Shown one piece after another: positions 1 through 8,331 of a stretch of DNA of 29,945 bases. Within the stretch, counting starts at the first letter, position 1. Each line of letters starts with the position of its first letter. The position numbers and the translations under genes are program-made. The notes below the pieces were generated by a model. It had not been told where the DNA came from. It worked only from the letters and a program-made list of their open reading frames with translations, and searched no databases. The stretch is from DATKLX01 sp035542155 (lineage in GTDB: Bacteria > Chloroflexota > Anaerolineae > Anaerolineales > Anaerolineaceae), in NCBI GenBank assembly GCA_035542155.1, contig DATKLX010000090.1, positions 1 through 29,945 on the forward strand. Direction: 5' to 3'.

Positions 1-1945
1 CGTCCAACTCCGGATCGGCAGCCAGCGCCACCCGAGCCATGCTGGCCCCGTTGGTGTGGGCAGCTTCCAGGATCGGCCGCACCGCGCCTTCGAACTCTAG
101 CGTCGATGCCACTCCCTGGCTCACCACAAGCAGGCGGTTCAGTTCATCCAGGCGGGCTTTCAGGCTGACCCGCATCTGCTCGAATGCTCGTCCAAGCTGG
201 CCCACTTCGTCCTCGCCCTTCACTGCCAGCGGATGGTTGAGCTGGCCCTGCGAGATCCGGGCTGCCTCGCCGGCGAGGGTTTGCAGCGACGCCGTCACCA
301 CCCGCAGGCCCAGGCGCAGCCCGATGACCGCCACCGCCAGGATCACCAGGATCATGACCAGCATTGGCAATGCAATGGTCAAAGCCAGTTGCTGGGCAAG
401 CTCAGCCGGGGCTGTCAGGATCACCGCCCAGGAGCGTCCTACCGTGGGCTGGAAAAAGACCAGGTTGCGCGTTCCCTCCGGGCCGGTTTCATCGTAAAAA
501 TAAGGCAGATCCTGTGTTATTCCCTGGTATTTGGTCATCAGCCGCGAGGCTGTCGGGTGGTAGAGGATCTGGCCAGCATCGTCAACAATCGTGCCGTAGA
601 CACCACTGCTGGGTACGCCCAGCGTGTTGTCGTTGCGCATGTCTTCCATGGCCTGGATGATCGGGCGGGTAAAAGGATTGGAGGCCAAATCGCTGCGGCC
701 CAACAGTACGCCCTGAATGTTGCCCTGTTCATCGGTGATGTTAGCCAGAAATGAAACCTGTGCGGTCGTTTCTCCCTGCGCCGGCCCCACAGTATAGGTC
801 TGGATCGTTACCCCGTCCAGGGCGAAATGAATCCCTTTTCTTTCCTCATCGCTGATTCCCAGCTTGCCCTCATCCTGATTGGGATAGCCGGTAATCGGGT
901 TGCCGTTGCGGTCGTATAAATACAACTGGCGGAAATAGGGAACCGAGCGCAGATCATCGCTCAACACGGTCGAAAGCTGGTCGCGCTGCGTACTGACCAA
1001 TCGTTGGTCGCCGGCCATTTGCAGGATCAGGTTCTGGCCGGATTCCAGGAAGAAGGGAATGCTGTCAGCCGCGATTTTCGCCGTGCTCGAAAGACGCTGC
1101 TCCAGCAACCGCCGCGCGGCCTGGCCGGCGATCACCCAATCTCCCACCATTAGAGTCAGCAGAAGCAGAACGACCAGCAGTCCGGTGCCGTTGAAGAACC
1201 GTATCTGCAGGCTGCGCTCCGAAGGCGATGGCACGTACGGGCCTTGGTTGGCGAACAGTCCGGGCAAAAACACGTACAGTCCCTCGGCGACCAGGCTGCC
1301 GATCAAGATCTCGACCGCCATCGCCATCACGGTCATGTTCAGCCGCGTCAGCGTGTAATCGACCCTCGCGACGAGAGGGCCGTTGGTATCCAACAAATTG
1401 ACGGAAAAAAACAGGACTGCATAAACGATGGTGACCGCCAACCCTGCAACGAGAGGGTGCCGCAGCATCCGATAGAAAAAAGTCCGGTACTTCTGATTCA
1501 CCAGGCCTGCGTAACACAGCGCCGGACCTGCGGTGAGAACCATGCTGAACAGGCTGTGGGTATCGAACAGCGCCAGCGCCAGCCCGCTGACCGCCCCGAC
1601 CACTACCGCCGGGACGACCCCCAGGACGCAGCCCGCCAGGATCCATGGCAGGGCCCCCAGGAACATCAGGGCAGGGCCTGGCGGCTCATCCGGGAGCAAA
1701 GGCCGCGGCAGGGCTCCTTCTGAAGGGAGGCGGAGGCCCAGGAACAGGTTGGTCGCTATCCCCAGGATGATCAGGCCGGCCAGGATCGCCCATTCTTTAG
1801 ATTTCCAGGCCTGTTTTTTCCCGCGCCATCTGTACGCCCCCCAACCGATCAACACCGCCAGGACGAGCAGGCCCAGAATCGCAATTGGATTGTTCGGGGG
1901 TTCGATATAGGGAGCCGATGAGACCAACGTGACCAGTGTGTGCAT
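1..1945 (-). CDS. Multi-pass membrane sensor protein with extracytoplasmic sensor region and HAMP domain (C-terminus cut by window edge)
   Basis: The frame is open from an ATG at 1945 to the window edge, giving 648 codons without a stop; the C-terminal output domain is missing. Residues 1-250 hold several hydrophobic segments, an unusual multi-pass N-terminal membrane domain. A further membrane segment at about 270-290 is followed by an extracytoplasmic stretch of about 230 residues, with YLYDRNGNPITGYP and a later VDDAGQILYHP, which resembles Cache/PAS-like ligand-binding domains. A membrane helix near 520-540 leads into a HAMP domain (about 542-593, ending EDEVGQLGRAFEQM). What follows (LLVVSQGVASTLEF) looks like the linker into a GAF domain. 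Output could be a histidine kinase, a cyclase or a GGDEF protein. It lies 46 nt after the receiver-kinase gene and has its own promoter-like sequence. Confidence 0.85.
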   Translation of the reverse strand, partial: MHTLVTLVSSAPYIEPPNNPIAILGLLVLAVLIGWGAYRWRGKKQAWKSKEWAILAGLIILGIATNLFLGLRLPSEGALPRPLLPDEPPGPALMFLGALPWILAGCVLGVVPAVVVGAVSGLALALFDTHSLFSMVLTAGPALCYAGLVNQKYRTFFYRMLRHPLVAGLAVTIVYAVLFFSVNLLDTNGPLVARVDYTLTRLNMTVMAMAVEILIGSLVAEGLYVFLPGLFANQGPYVPSPSERSLQIRFFNGTGLLVVLLLLTLMVGDWVIAGQAARRLLEQRLSSTAKIAADSIPFFLESGQNLILQMAGDQRLVSTQRDQLSTVLSDDLRSVPYFRQLYLYDRNGNPITGYPNQDEGKLGISDEERKGIHFALDGVTIQTYTVGPAQGETTAQVSFLANITDEQGNIQGVLLGRSDLASNPFTRPIIQAMEDMRNDNTLGVPSSGVYGTIVDDAGQILYHPTASRLMTKYQGITQDLPYFYDETGPEGTRNLVFFQPTVGRSWAVILTAPAELAQQLALTIALPMLVMILVILAVAVIGLRLGLRVVTASLQTLAGEAARISQGQLNHPLAVKGEDEVGQLGRAFEQMRVSLKARLDELNRLLVVSQGVASTLEFEGAVRPILEAAHTNGASMARVALAADPELD

Positions 1946-1957
1946 AGGGATACTCTG

Positions 1958-1966
1958 ATTATAGCA
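1958..1966 (-). promoter_or_regulatory. Extended -10 promoter for the membrane sensor gene
   Basis: On the minus strand the intergenic gap reads TGCTATAAT, a perfect TATAAT with the TGn extension. No good -35 is visible. The -10 ends 12 nt before the ATG at 1945, so the transcript would begin only about 5-6 nt upstream of the start codon. No Shine-Dalgarno sequence is present, consistent with a leaderless or nearly leaderless mRNA. This is a prediction from motif match only. Confidence 0.5.
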
Positions 1967-1991
1967 TTTCCCCACTGTTCGTGTAGCATAG

Positions 1992-3092
1992 TTATGCGCA
2001 CAACGGCAGGTGGACCCGCACCTGCGTCCCCTTCCCCGGTTCGCTCTCGATCTCGACATGCCCCTGGTATAAATCCGCCAGCCGCCTCACGATCACCAAG
2101 CCCAGGCCAATCCCTTGCTGCTCGTAAACCTTGCGGTCAAACTGCATGAAACCGCTGATATTACCGATTTGCTCGATTGACATTCCCCGCCCGTGATCGC
2201 TCACACTCAGCTCGTACGTTCCCTTCTCCGCCTCGATTCGGCTTACCAGGCTTACCTCACTCTCCTCCGGAGAATACTTGAAGGCATTATCCAATAACTC
2301 TTCCACGATCTTTTGCAGATAGTTCTCGGAAATATTGACCGGCGCGTCGACCAGGTTCAAATGCAGCGTTTCATTCCGTCCATCGCTGCGCGCCTTAAAA
2401 TCGGCGATCTCCATGATGACCGTTTCCGCCGAGTCTACCCGGCTTTCTTTCAACCGGTCCAGCTTTTTCGCGTCCGTCGCCAGCAGCTCGAGCTCCGCAA
2501 ACATCAGATAGTTCTGGATCATCCGCAGCAGGCGCTGGGCGGAACCATGAATTTCCCCGGCGATGTCGACCACCTGTTTCAGATTGATTTCGCTGGCGTC
2601 GGTGACCAGATATTCCGAGAACCCCAGGATCACGCTGAGCGGGGTCAGCATTTCATGCGGGAGGGAGAGCGTGATGCTGCTGCGCAGATCGTTCAACTTC
2701 TTCTGCGCCTGAACGTTCAGGGCATCTCTCCTGGCCAACCGCGTACGAATCGCGCGCAGCAGCTCTTCGCGGGTATACGGCTTGGTAATGTAATCATCTG
2801 CACCAAGGTCCATCCCTTTGCGCAGGTCGGCCCGGTCGGTTTTTGCGGTCAGGTATATCAGGGGGATTGTGGCGGTGCCCGGCTCTTTGGAAAGCATCCC
2901 CCAGACGCCGTATCCATCCAGTCGGGGCATCAGGATATCGCAGATGATCAGGTCAGGCCTTTTTTCGCGGGCCAGCTTTACCCCACTCATCCCATCTTCC
3001 GCGCCGATGGCGGAATATCCTTCCGCTTCCAGCAGCTCGATGATATTTGCCCGAACCGAATCTTCGTCCTCAATGATTAAGATTTTTTGCAT
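1992..3092 (-). CDS. Hybrid response regulator-histidine kinase (receiver first, no sensor domain)
   Basis: This is a 366-aa protein starting at ATG 3092 (MQKILIIEDED). The frame extends 25 codons further upstream, but that part runs into the preceding gene and is unlike a receiver. Residues 1-120 form a CheY-like receiver with the acidic pair E8/D9, phospho-acceptor D52 (IICDILMP) and K104 (YITKP). After a short helical linker comes a HisKA region with SLPHEMLTPLS (H146), then an HATPase_c domain with an N box (ELLDNAFKY), G1 (DHGRGM) and G2 (GIGLGL). There is no membrane segment and no PAS domain, so it is a soluble protein whose kinase half is probably controlled by its own receiver. It follows the PAS kinase gene after 35 nt and is probably co-transcribed, so a phosphorelay between the two is plausible but inferred. 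Confidence 0.9.
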   Translation of the reverse strand: MQKILIIEDEDSVRANIIELLEAEGYSAIGAEDGMSGVKLAREKRPDLIICDILMPRLDGYGVWGMLSKEPGTATIPLIYLTAKTDRADLRKGMDLGADDYITKPYTREELLRAIRTRLARRDALNVQAQKKLNDLRSSITLSLPHEMLTPLSVILGFSEYLVTDASEINLKQVVDIAGEIHGSAQRLLRMIQNYLMFAELELLATDAKKLDRLKESRVDSAETVIMEIADFKARSDGRNETLHLNLVDAPVNISENYLQKIVEELLDNAFKYSPEESEVSLVSRIEAEKGTYELSVSDHGRGMSIEQIGNISGFMQFDRKVYEQQGIGLGLVIVRRLADLYQGHVEIESEPGKGTQVRVHLPLCA

Positions 3093-3127
3093 GGATACAT
3101 CTCGCCAGAATGCCCGGCCCTTGTCTG

Positions 3128-5161
3128 TTAATATTTCTCTGAATCCGTTTCCTCCCCGGGTTCCCACGGCTCTTCAATCGAATCCGGTTTCACATCCACT
3201 TCCAGGCGCCTCGGCAGGAGGACCTTAAAAACCGAGCCAGCGACTGCCCCGGATTCTACCTGGACGCTGCCGTGCATGAGATCCACCGACCGCTGTACGA
3301 TCGTCAGACCCAGGCCCGTTCCCGGGATGTGACTGACTTTTACTCCGCGAAAGAAGGGCTCAAATAGCCTTTCCCGGTCTTCTTCAGGGATACCAATCCC
3401 TTCGTCCCCCACAATCAGCTCGACCTGATCCTCCCCAGCCTGCGCTTGCAGCCAGATCGAGCTCCCAGGCGGGGAATATTTGATCGCGTTCGAGAGCAGG
3501 TTTCCCAATACCTGGCGCAGCAGCGCGTCATCGAGACAGACGGGAATTTCGCTTCCCGCGCTGTAAAACTGAATCCGGTGGTCTTTCCCCTCGCCCATCT
3601 GGATCTCTTCCAGATAACCATGGCAGAACTCTACCAGGTCCATTTCCTTGGGCTGGACCACCACCCTTCCGGCGTCAGCCTTACCGATCGTCAGGACTTC
3701 ATCCAGCATGGTCGTCAGGTGATTCACTGCGCCTTCGATCCGCTTCAAATGGTCGAGCCGTTTCTGCTCGCTGAACTTGGCCCAATAGTGCTCGAGCAGC
3801 TCGGCCGAAGAAAGGATGGTGCTCAGCGGTGTGCGGAATTCGTGCGATGTCATGGAGATAAACCGGGTCTTCAGCTCTCCCAGCTCGCGCTCGTTTTCCA
3901 GGGTCTTTTCCAGCCGGTTTTGATCCTGCATCTGGTCGGTGATGTCCCGCGATACCACCATTACTGAGGACCGCGACCTTTCGATGTTGATGATCGGAAT
4001 GAACCAGCTCCCTAACCACAAATACTGGTCGGATATTTGAAGCGATGTTTCCATGTACACTGCTTCGCGCGTTTCGAGGACCTGTTTGAGTAACAGCCGC
4101 TGAGATGGCAACTGCGGAGAAATCAAAAATTCTTCCGGGAAATGGCCGAGGATGTCCTCCGGCGGTTGTTTGATCAACCCGGCTACGCGGTTGTTGGCGT
4201 ACTCAATTTTTCCATCCTCCGTCAGGACAATGATATAGTCCCGAGATGCCTCCGCCAGTGTCCGGTAACGGGTCTCAGAGCCTCGCAGCGCCTCTTCACT
4301 GGCTTTTCGGATTGTGATCTCATTGGCCAGCTCGCGGTTGACGGTCTCCAGCTCCCGCGTCCGTTGCTGGACTCGCCGCTCCAGTTCCTCGTTCAATAAC
4401 ACCTGTTGGGTGACGTCCCGCCCAACCCCCTGGTATTCAAGGAGAGTGCCTTCCGCGTCAAAGATCGCCCGGTTAGTCCACTCTAACCAGCGCAGGTCTC
4501 CATCCAGCCGGTATTCAGGATGAGTATTCACCACCATCGGATTCTCGGGGGTGAGCTTTCTCAGGCGCTCAAATAACCGCTCGCACTCAGAGAGAGGGAA
4601 CACGAGCGCTTTCAGGTATTTCCCCACCACCTCTTCCTCTGGCTGCGTAAAAAACTGGGCATACGCCCCGTTGCAATACGTCAACTTGCCGTCTGGGTCG
4701 AAGCGGCTGATCAGCTCCACCTGGTCTTCCAGGATATCCCCATACAGCGCCCGGCGAAAGCGCAGCTCTTCCTCCGTCCTTTTTCGGTTGGTGATATCGC
4801 GAGCCATGCATAGAATACCATCCGGGTTGCCCCACTGGTCCCGGATTAAAGCCACGCTCATCTCTACGATCTTGTCCGCGCCGGAAAGCGGTTTGGCGCG
4901 CACTTCGAACCAGCGCGAGGGCTGGCCGGCTTTCACCCGCTCCGTCTCGGCGTGGACAGTTGCCCGGTCCTCTGGAGCGATCACCTGCAGGGTCGAGATC
5001 CCGATCAACTGTTCGACCCGGATCGCGCCAAACAGCTCCAGGGCTTTCCGGTCTGCATATTCGACGCTTCCATCCAGGCGGGCTGCCAGGATCGCATCCG
5101 GAAAGAGCTCCAGCAGGGCGTGGTACCTGGCCTCACCCGGATCCGACGACTGGTCTGGCAT
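3128..5161 (-). CDS. Soluble multi-PAS sensor histidine kinase
   Basis: This is a 677-aa protein. The start is set at ATG 5161, because a longer frame to 5464 only reads across the acyltransferase gene and has no domain content. An AGGGTG lies just upstream. Domains: PAS 1 (about 10-125, ending ARDITNRKR), PAS 2 (about 138-252, ending GRDVTQQ), a coiled coil (about 253-295), PAS 3 (about 296-408, ending SRDITDQ), a HisKA region with SMTSHEFRTPLS (H440), and HATPase_c with an N box (NLLSNAIKYS, about 554-563), G1 (DEGIGIP), an F box (LFEPFFRG) and G2 (GTGLGL). There are no membrane spans, so it senses a cytoplasmic signal. The first 29 nt overlap the acyltransferase gene, implying coupled translation. 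No cognate DNA-binding regulator is adjacent; the next gene is a receiver-kinase hybrid. Confidence 0.92.
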   Translation of the reverse strand: MPDQSSDPGEARYHALLELFPDAILAARLDGSVEYADRKALELFGAIRVEQLIGISTLQVIAPEDRATVHAETERVKAGQPSRWFEVRAKPLSGADKIVEMSVALIRDQWGNPDGILCMARDITNRKRTEEELRFRRALYGDILEDQVELISRFDPDGKLTYCNGAYAQFFTQPEEEVVGKYLKALVFPLSECERLFERLRKLTPENPMVVNTHPEYRLDGDLRWLEWTNRAIFDAEGTLLEYQGVGRDVTQQVLLNEELERRVQQRTRELETVNRELANEITIRKASEEALRGSETRYRTLAEASRDYIIVLTEDGKIEYANNRVAGLIKQPPEDILGHFPEEFLISPQLPSQRLLLKQVLETREAVYMETSLQISDQYLWLGSWFIPIINIERSRSSVMVVSRDITDQMQDQNRLEKTLENERELGELKTRFISMTSHEFRTPLSTILSSAELLEHYWAKFSEQKRLDHLKRIEGAVNHLTTMLDEVLTIGKADAGRVVVQPKEMDLVEFCHGYLEEIQMGEGKDHRIQFYSAGSEIPVCLDDALLRQVLGNLLSNAIKYSPPGSSIWLQAQAGEDQVELIVGDEGIGIPEEDRERLFEPFFRGVKVSHIPGTGLGLTIVQRSVDLMHGSVQVESGAVAGSVFKVLLPRRLEVDVKPDSIEEPWEPGEETDSEKY

Positions 5162-5825
5162 AGACACCCTGGTATTCTTCTGGGAGGAGTGCGGCAATAT
5201 GTTCCATAATATAGTCGGCTTTTCCCTGGCGGTCTTCTTTCGGGGAGAGGCCCGGGACCAGCGTTTCCGGAAGATCGAATGGCTTTCCGACCCGCATCTC
5301 GATGACCGGCCGCTTCCCGCGAACCGCGAGATGCAGGTTTTCATCCGTCGTTCCGGTGACCCCGATTGGCAGGACCGGGACCCGTGTCTGTTCGACAATG
5401 TAAACGATCCCCGTTTTCGCCTTGCGCAGGCCGGGCACGTGCGAGCGCCCGCCTTCCGGGGCAATCATCACCGACAGCCCGCTGCGGATTGCACTCAGCA
5501 CCCGGTTCATCGCCTTCCAGTCGACTTCGCCGCGGTGCACCGGGATGCCCCCGTAAATTCGCGCCAGCAGATTCTGCCAGGGCCTGTTCCAGATGTCGAC
5601 CGCGCCGAGCACCTCAGGTTGTACCGGCAGGAAGGAGGCCACGAACGGCGGGTCGACAATCGAGATGTGGTTGTACACTATCAGATAAGAACCCTGGGCG
5701 GGAACGTTCTCGAGGCCGTAAACTTGCGGCCGGGTCATGATTTTAAAGGCCAGCCGGAAGACGGGGACGAGGATCCGTCGGCCGACACGGTTCCACCAGG
5801 GGACGGAATAGGCCTTTTTGCTCAT
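5133..5825 (-). CDS. plsC: 1-acyl-sn-glycerol-3-phosphate acyltransferase family protein (PlsC-like)
   Basis: This is a 230-aa protein. The acyltransferase NHX4D motif is present as NHISIVD (H53, D58), followed by the IPVHRGE block near 94-100 and PEGGRS at 123-128, which stands in for the usual PEGTRS phosphate-binding block. One weakly hydrophobic N-terminal stretch suggests peripheral membrane association. The family transfers an acyl chain to lysophosphatidic acid in phospholipid synthesis. The exact acceptor here cannot be proved from sequence. The start overlaps the stop of cytidylate kinase by 4 nt (ATGA), a common cmk-plsC arrangement, and its 3' end overlaps the histidine kinase start by 29 nt. 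Confidence 0.88.
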   Translation of the reverse strand: MSKKAYSVPWWNRVGRRILVPVFRLAFKIMTRPQVYGLENVPAQGSYLIVYNHISIVDPPFVASFLPVQPEVLGAVDIWNRPWQNLLARIYGGIPVHRGEVDWKAMNRVLSAIRSGLSVMIAPEGGRSHVPGLRKAKTGIVYIVEQTRVPVLPIGVTGTTDENLHLAVRGKRPVIEMRVGKPFDLPETLVPGLSPKEDRQGKADYIMEHIAALLPEEYQGVYARPVVGSG

Positions 5826-6496
5826 TTGAAGAGGTCTTCCACCGCCTGGACCACTTCTTCAACGCTCATATGATCGGAATTGATGATGACCGCATCTTGC
5901 GCCGGTCGTAAAGGCGCTACCGACCGGGTGGAATCGATTTGGTCGCGGTTGCGGATCGATTTGAGCACCTCTTCCGGATCCGCCTGCTCGCCCCGCGCGA
6001 TGATTTCGTGGTACCGGCGCCGAGCCCTTTCTTCCGGGGAAGCGTCCAGGTAAATCTTCAGATCTGCTTCGGGCAAGATTACCGTACCGATATCTCTACC
6101 CACCATGACCACATTCCCTCGCTGGCCGATACGCCGCTGCTGGCGGGTCATCGCCGCGCGCACCCCTGGATAGGCCGAAACCGGCGAGACCCAGTCGTTC
6201 ACCTCATCGCTGCGGATAGCCCAGGATATGTCCTGGTCATTGATCAGCACGTCCGAGTCGCGCCCATCCGCTTCCGATGGGGGGCGGATATCGATTTGGA
6301 CCTGGTTGGCGAGCGTGGTGACGGCTTCTTCATCCGAAATTGGGATCCCCTCGCGCAAGGCAGCCAGGGTGACCGCCCGGTACATCACCCCGGTATCGAA
6401 ATAGAGATATCCGAGGTCCTTCGCCAGGCGGCATCCCAGGGTGGATTTCCCCGAAGCGGCCGGGCCGTCAATGGCAATGGTTTTTGGGATAGGCAT
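5822..6496 (-). CDS. cmk: Cytidylate kinase
   Basis: This is a 224-aa soluble enzyme that phosphorylates CMP/dCMP with ATP in pyrimidine nucleotide recycling. The start is placed at ATG 6496 (MPIPKTIAIDGPAASGKST), with AGGA just upstream; a frame reaching 6538 adds 14 residues that do not look like this family. The P-loop GPAASGKST is at 11-19, followed by YFDTGVMYRAVT, the CMP-binding region, GRDIGTVILPEADLKIYLDA, and the arginine-rich LID segment EERARRRYHEI. The length is typical of bacterial Cmk. It is first in a tight set with the acyltransferase. The 78 nt to the upstream gene could hold a promoter, but none is clear. Confidence 0.95.
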   Translation of the reverse strand: MPIPKTIAIDGPAASGKSTLGCRLAKDLGYLYFDTGVMYRAVTLAALREGIPISDEEAVTTLANQVQIDIRPPSEADGRDSDVLINDQDISWAIRSDEVNDWVSPVSAYPGVRAAMTRQQRRIGQRGNVVMVGRDIGTVILPEADLKIYLDASPEERARRRYHEIIARGEQADPEEVLKSIRNRDQIDSTRSVAPLRPAQDAVIINSDHMSVEEVVQAVEDLFK

Positions 6497-6574
6497 AAGA
6501 TCCTGTAGCATCGAGCATTGCGGTCGTGTAAGCATCATCCAATTCTATTTTCTTTGCTGAAGTCTGTGAAGGGA

Positions 6575-8314
6575 TCAAGGGATCGTTTGACTGCTCACGG
6601 GAACCCCTCCACCCGAAAAGAGATCGCTGCGCGCCCAGAGGATCACCTTCTGCTGGGTGCCCGGCGACACCCGGAAAATCACCCAGTTCAGCCAATCCAG
6701 GACAGTGAAACTGGCCCAATTGGGTGACAGTGAGAGAAGCACGTTCTGCCCCCGGTATGCTGAAGCCAGGACTGGCTGCTGCTGGTCCCCGGGGGTGATG
6801 ACGATCGCGGACCGCATCCCACCCGGCAGGGCGGCAACGCTTTCGACGCGGGGATCGGAGCGCAACGCCCAACGCAGGGCCGGACTGTCCAGGCCGGCGA
6901 CGACCACGTCGAGTTCATTGGGCTGGCTCGTATTCCAGCGCGAAAGGTCGGCGATGCTGCTGGTCAAAAGATCCACGTTTTGAGGGAGAGGAGAAGTCTG
7001 CCAGAGCTCCGTGGTGCGGGGGACGCGCCACCCTGCCGCACTGGCGGTGCATCCCAGGGTATAGATCCCCAGCATCACCAGGTTTCCCCACAGGAAACCC
7101 CGCCCCGCCGCTCGCATGGACCAGCCCCAGGCGACCAGGTAAACCAGAAAGATGAGCAGCGTCAGGCCGGCGGCGATACTGACCCAGAACTGCGGGTAGC
7201 CCTGGTTCGGCAGACCGACGGCAAGATTGGAGATCAGCCGCGCCAGGTTCAACGCCTCAAACGCCTGGAGCACCACCGTCAGCGCCATGACCCCCAGGGT
7301 CGAGTATCGCAGCTCGGGATCCAGGCTCATATGGCGCAGGATTTCCCGCGCTGCCAGGCCCCATAGCGGCAGGATGACCCAGGCCAGATCGGACGGTTGG
7401 CGGCCCGGATAGAAGAGACCCAGGGCGAACGCGGCCAGCAGCCAGATTGAGAGAAACCGGTCCATGTTAGACCGGCTGAAGAGCGAGCGCAGCCCACCCC
7501 AGAATCCAAAAATCACGGCGACCGGTTGGTATAAGACCGGGGTCAGCAACCAGATTCCGGCGGGCATTCCCTCCGGTCCACCCCATCCGGCCAGATAAGC
7601 TGCCAGGCTAGCGCTGATCGCGCCGATTCCGCGCGGAACCTGGAAGAACAGCGTTCCGACCACCAGCAGAGTGCCCGCGGCGGCCGCTGCTGCGGTGCGC
7701 AGTTCTGGCCAGGCCAGCAGGGATGGGACTGCCTCTTCAGCGGCTCCTTCTTCATCCGCCTTTCTTCGCTCGACAAAACGATAGATCAACCCGGCCAGAC
7801 CCAGCCCCAGCAGGCCCGGCCACAGCGTGGGGCCGCCGAGCAGGGCCAGTCCGGCAAAAATTCCCGCCCAGACCATGCGGCCCGCGTACCCGGCGCCCAA
7901 CGCCAGCATCAGGAAGGCGCCCGCCAGCATGGGCCCACCTGCCTGCCGGGAAAGTGCGACCAACCCGGGGTCGACAGCCAGGCCAAACGCCAGCAGCAGC
8001 GCCGGCTCCTTTCCGAGAAGGCGCCGGAAAAAGTAGGGGGTAATTGCCAGGAGGCTGCCCGCCAGGGCTGGCCAGAACCGGGCCAGGAAATCACTGTCCA
8101 GGCCAAACATGAACAACTGGCTGGTGGCCAGGACGTAACCCGGCTGAGCCCCGATCAGCGCGCTGCGGTCTCCGGCCAGGTGAAGCGCTTGCAGCGCCCA
8201 GCCTGCCTCCTGATCTGTCAGCGGGGCCGCGTCCAGCCAGATGAACCGGACCGCGAGCGCCAGGGTCAGCGCCAGGCCGTAGAGGAGGTGTTCGTGGGTC
8301 ATTTTTTGCGGCAT
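6575..8314 (-). CDS. GT-C fold glycosyltransferase-like membrane protein (579 aa)
   Basis: This polytopic membrane protein has about ten or more hydrophobic helices. The first helix is followed by WLDAAPLTDQEAGWALQ, which matches the position and acidic character of the first-loop catalytic motif in GT-C enzymes of the ArnT/PMT type. The C-terminal 150 residues are mostly soluble and probably outside the membrane. Start at ATG 8314 is preferred because GGGAGG lies 4 nt upstream; an ATG at 8326 lacks spacing for a ribosome site. The GT-C family moves sugars from polyprenyl-phosphate donors on the outer face. The substrate is unknown and the sequence is divergent, so 'glycosyltransferase' is by fold and context. 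It follows the DUF2298 gene by 17 nt. Confidence 0.75.
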   Translation of the reverse strand: MPQKMTHEHLLYGLALTLALAVRFIWLDAAPLTDQEAGWALQALHLAGDRSALIGAQPGYVLATSQLFMFGLDSDFLARFWPALAGSLLAITPYFFRRLLGKEPALLLAFGLAVDPGLVALSRQAGGPMLAGAFLMLALGAGYAGRMVWAGIFAGLALLGGPTLWPGLLGLGLAGLIYRFVERRKADEEGAAEEAVPSLLAWPELRTAAAAAAGTLLVVGTLFFQVPRGIGAISASLAAYLAGWGGPEGMPAGIWLLTPVLYQPVAVIFGFWGGLRSLFSRSNMDRFLSIWLLAAFALGLFYPGRQPSDLAWVILPLWGLAAREILRHMSLDPELRYSTLGVMALTVVLQAFEALNLARLISNLAVGLPNQGYPQFWVSIAAGLTLLIFLVYLVAWGWSMRAAGRGFLWGNLVMLGIYTLGCTASAAGWRVPRTTELWQTSPLPQNVDLLTSSIADLSRWNTSQPNELDVVVAGLDSPALRWALRSDPRVESVAALPGGMRSAIVITPGDQQQPVLASAYRGQNVLLSLSPNWASFTVLDWLNWVIFRVSPGTQQKVILWARSDLFSGGGVPVSSQTIP

Positions 8315-8331
8315 AGTCCCTCCCATCCTGC

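Noticed and set aside
3128..5464. Histidine kinase frame extended 101 codons upstream
   Set aside because: The extra part reads across the acyltransferase gene in another frame, is rich in Arg/Ser and has no domain; the PAS domain begins just after ATG 5161.
4551..5873. 440-codon open frame on plus over the kinase and acyltransferase genes
   Set aside because: Low-complexity Arg/Ser-rich antisense translation crossing two convincing genes.
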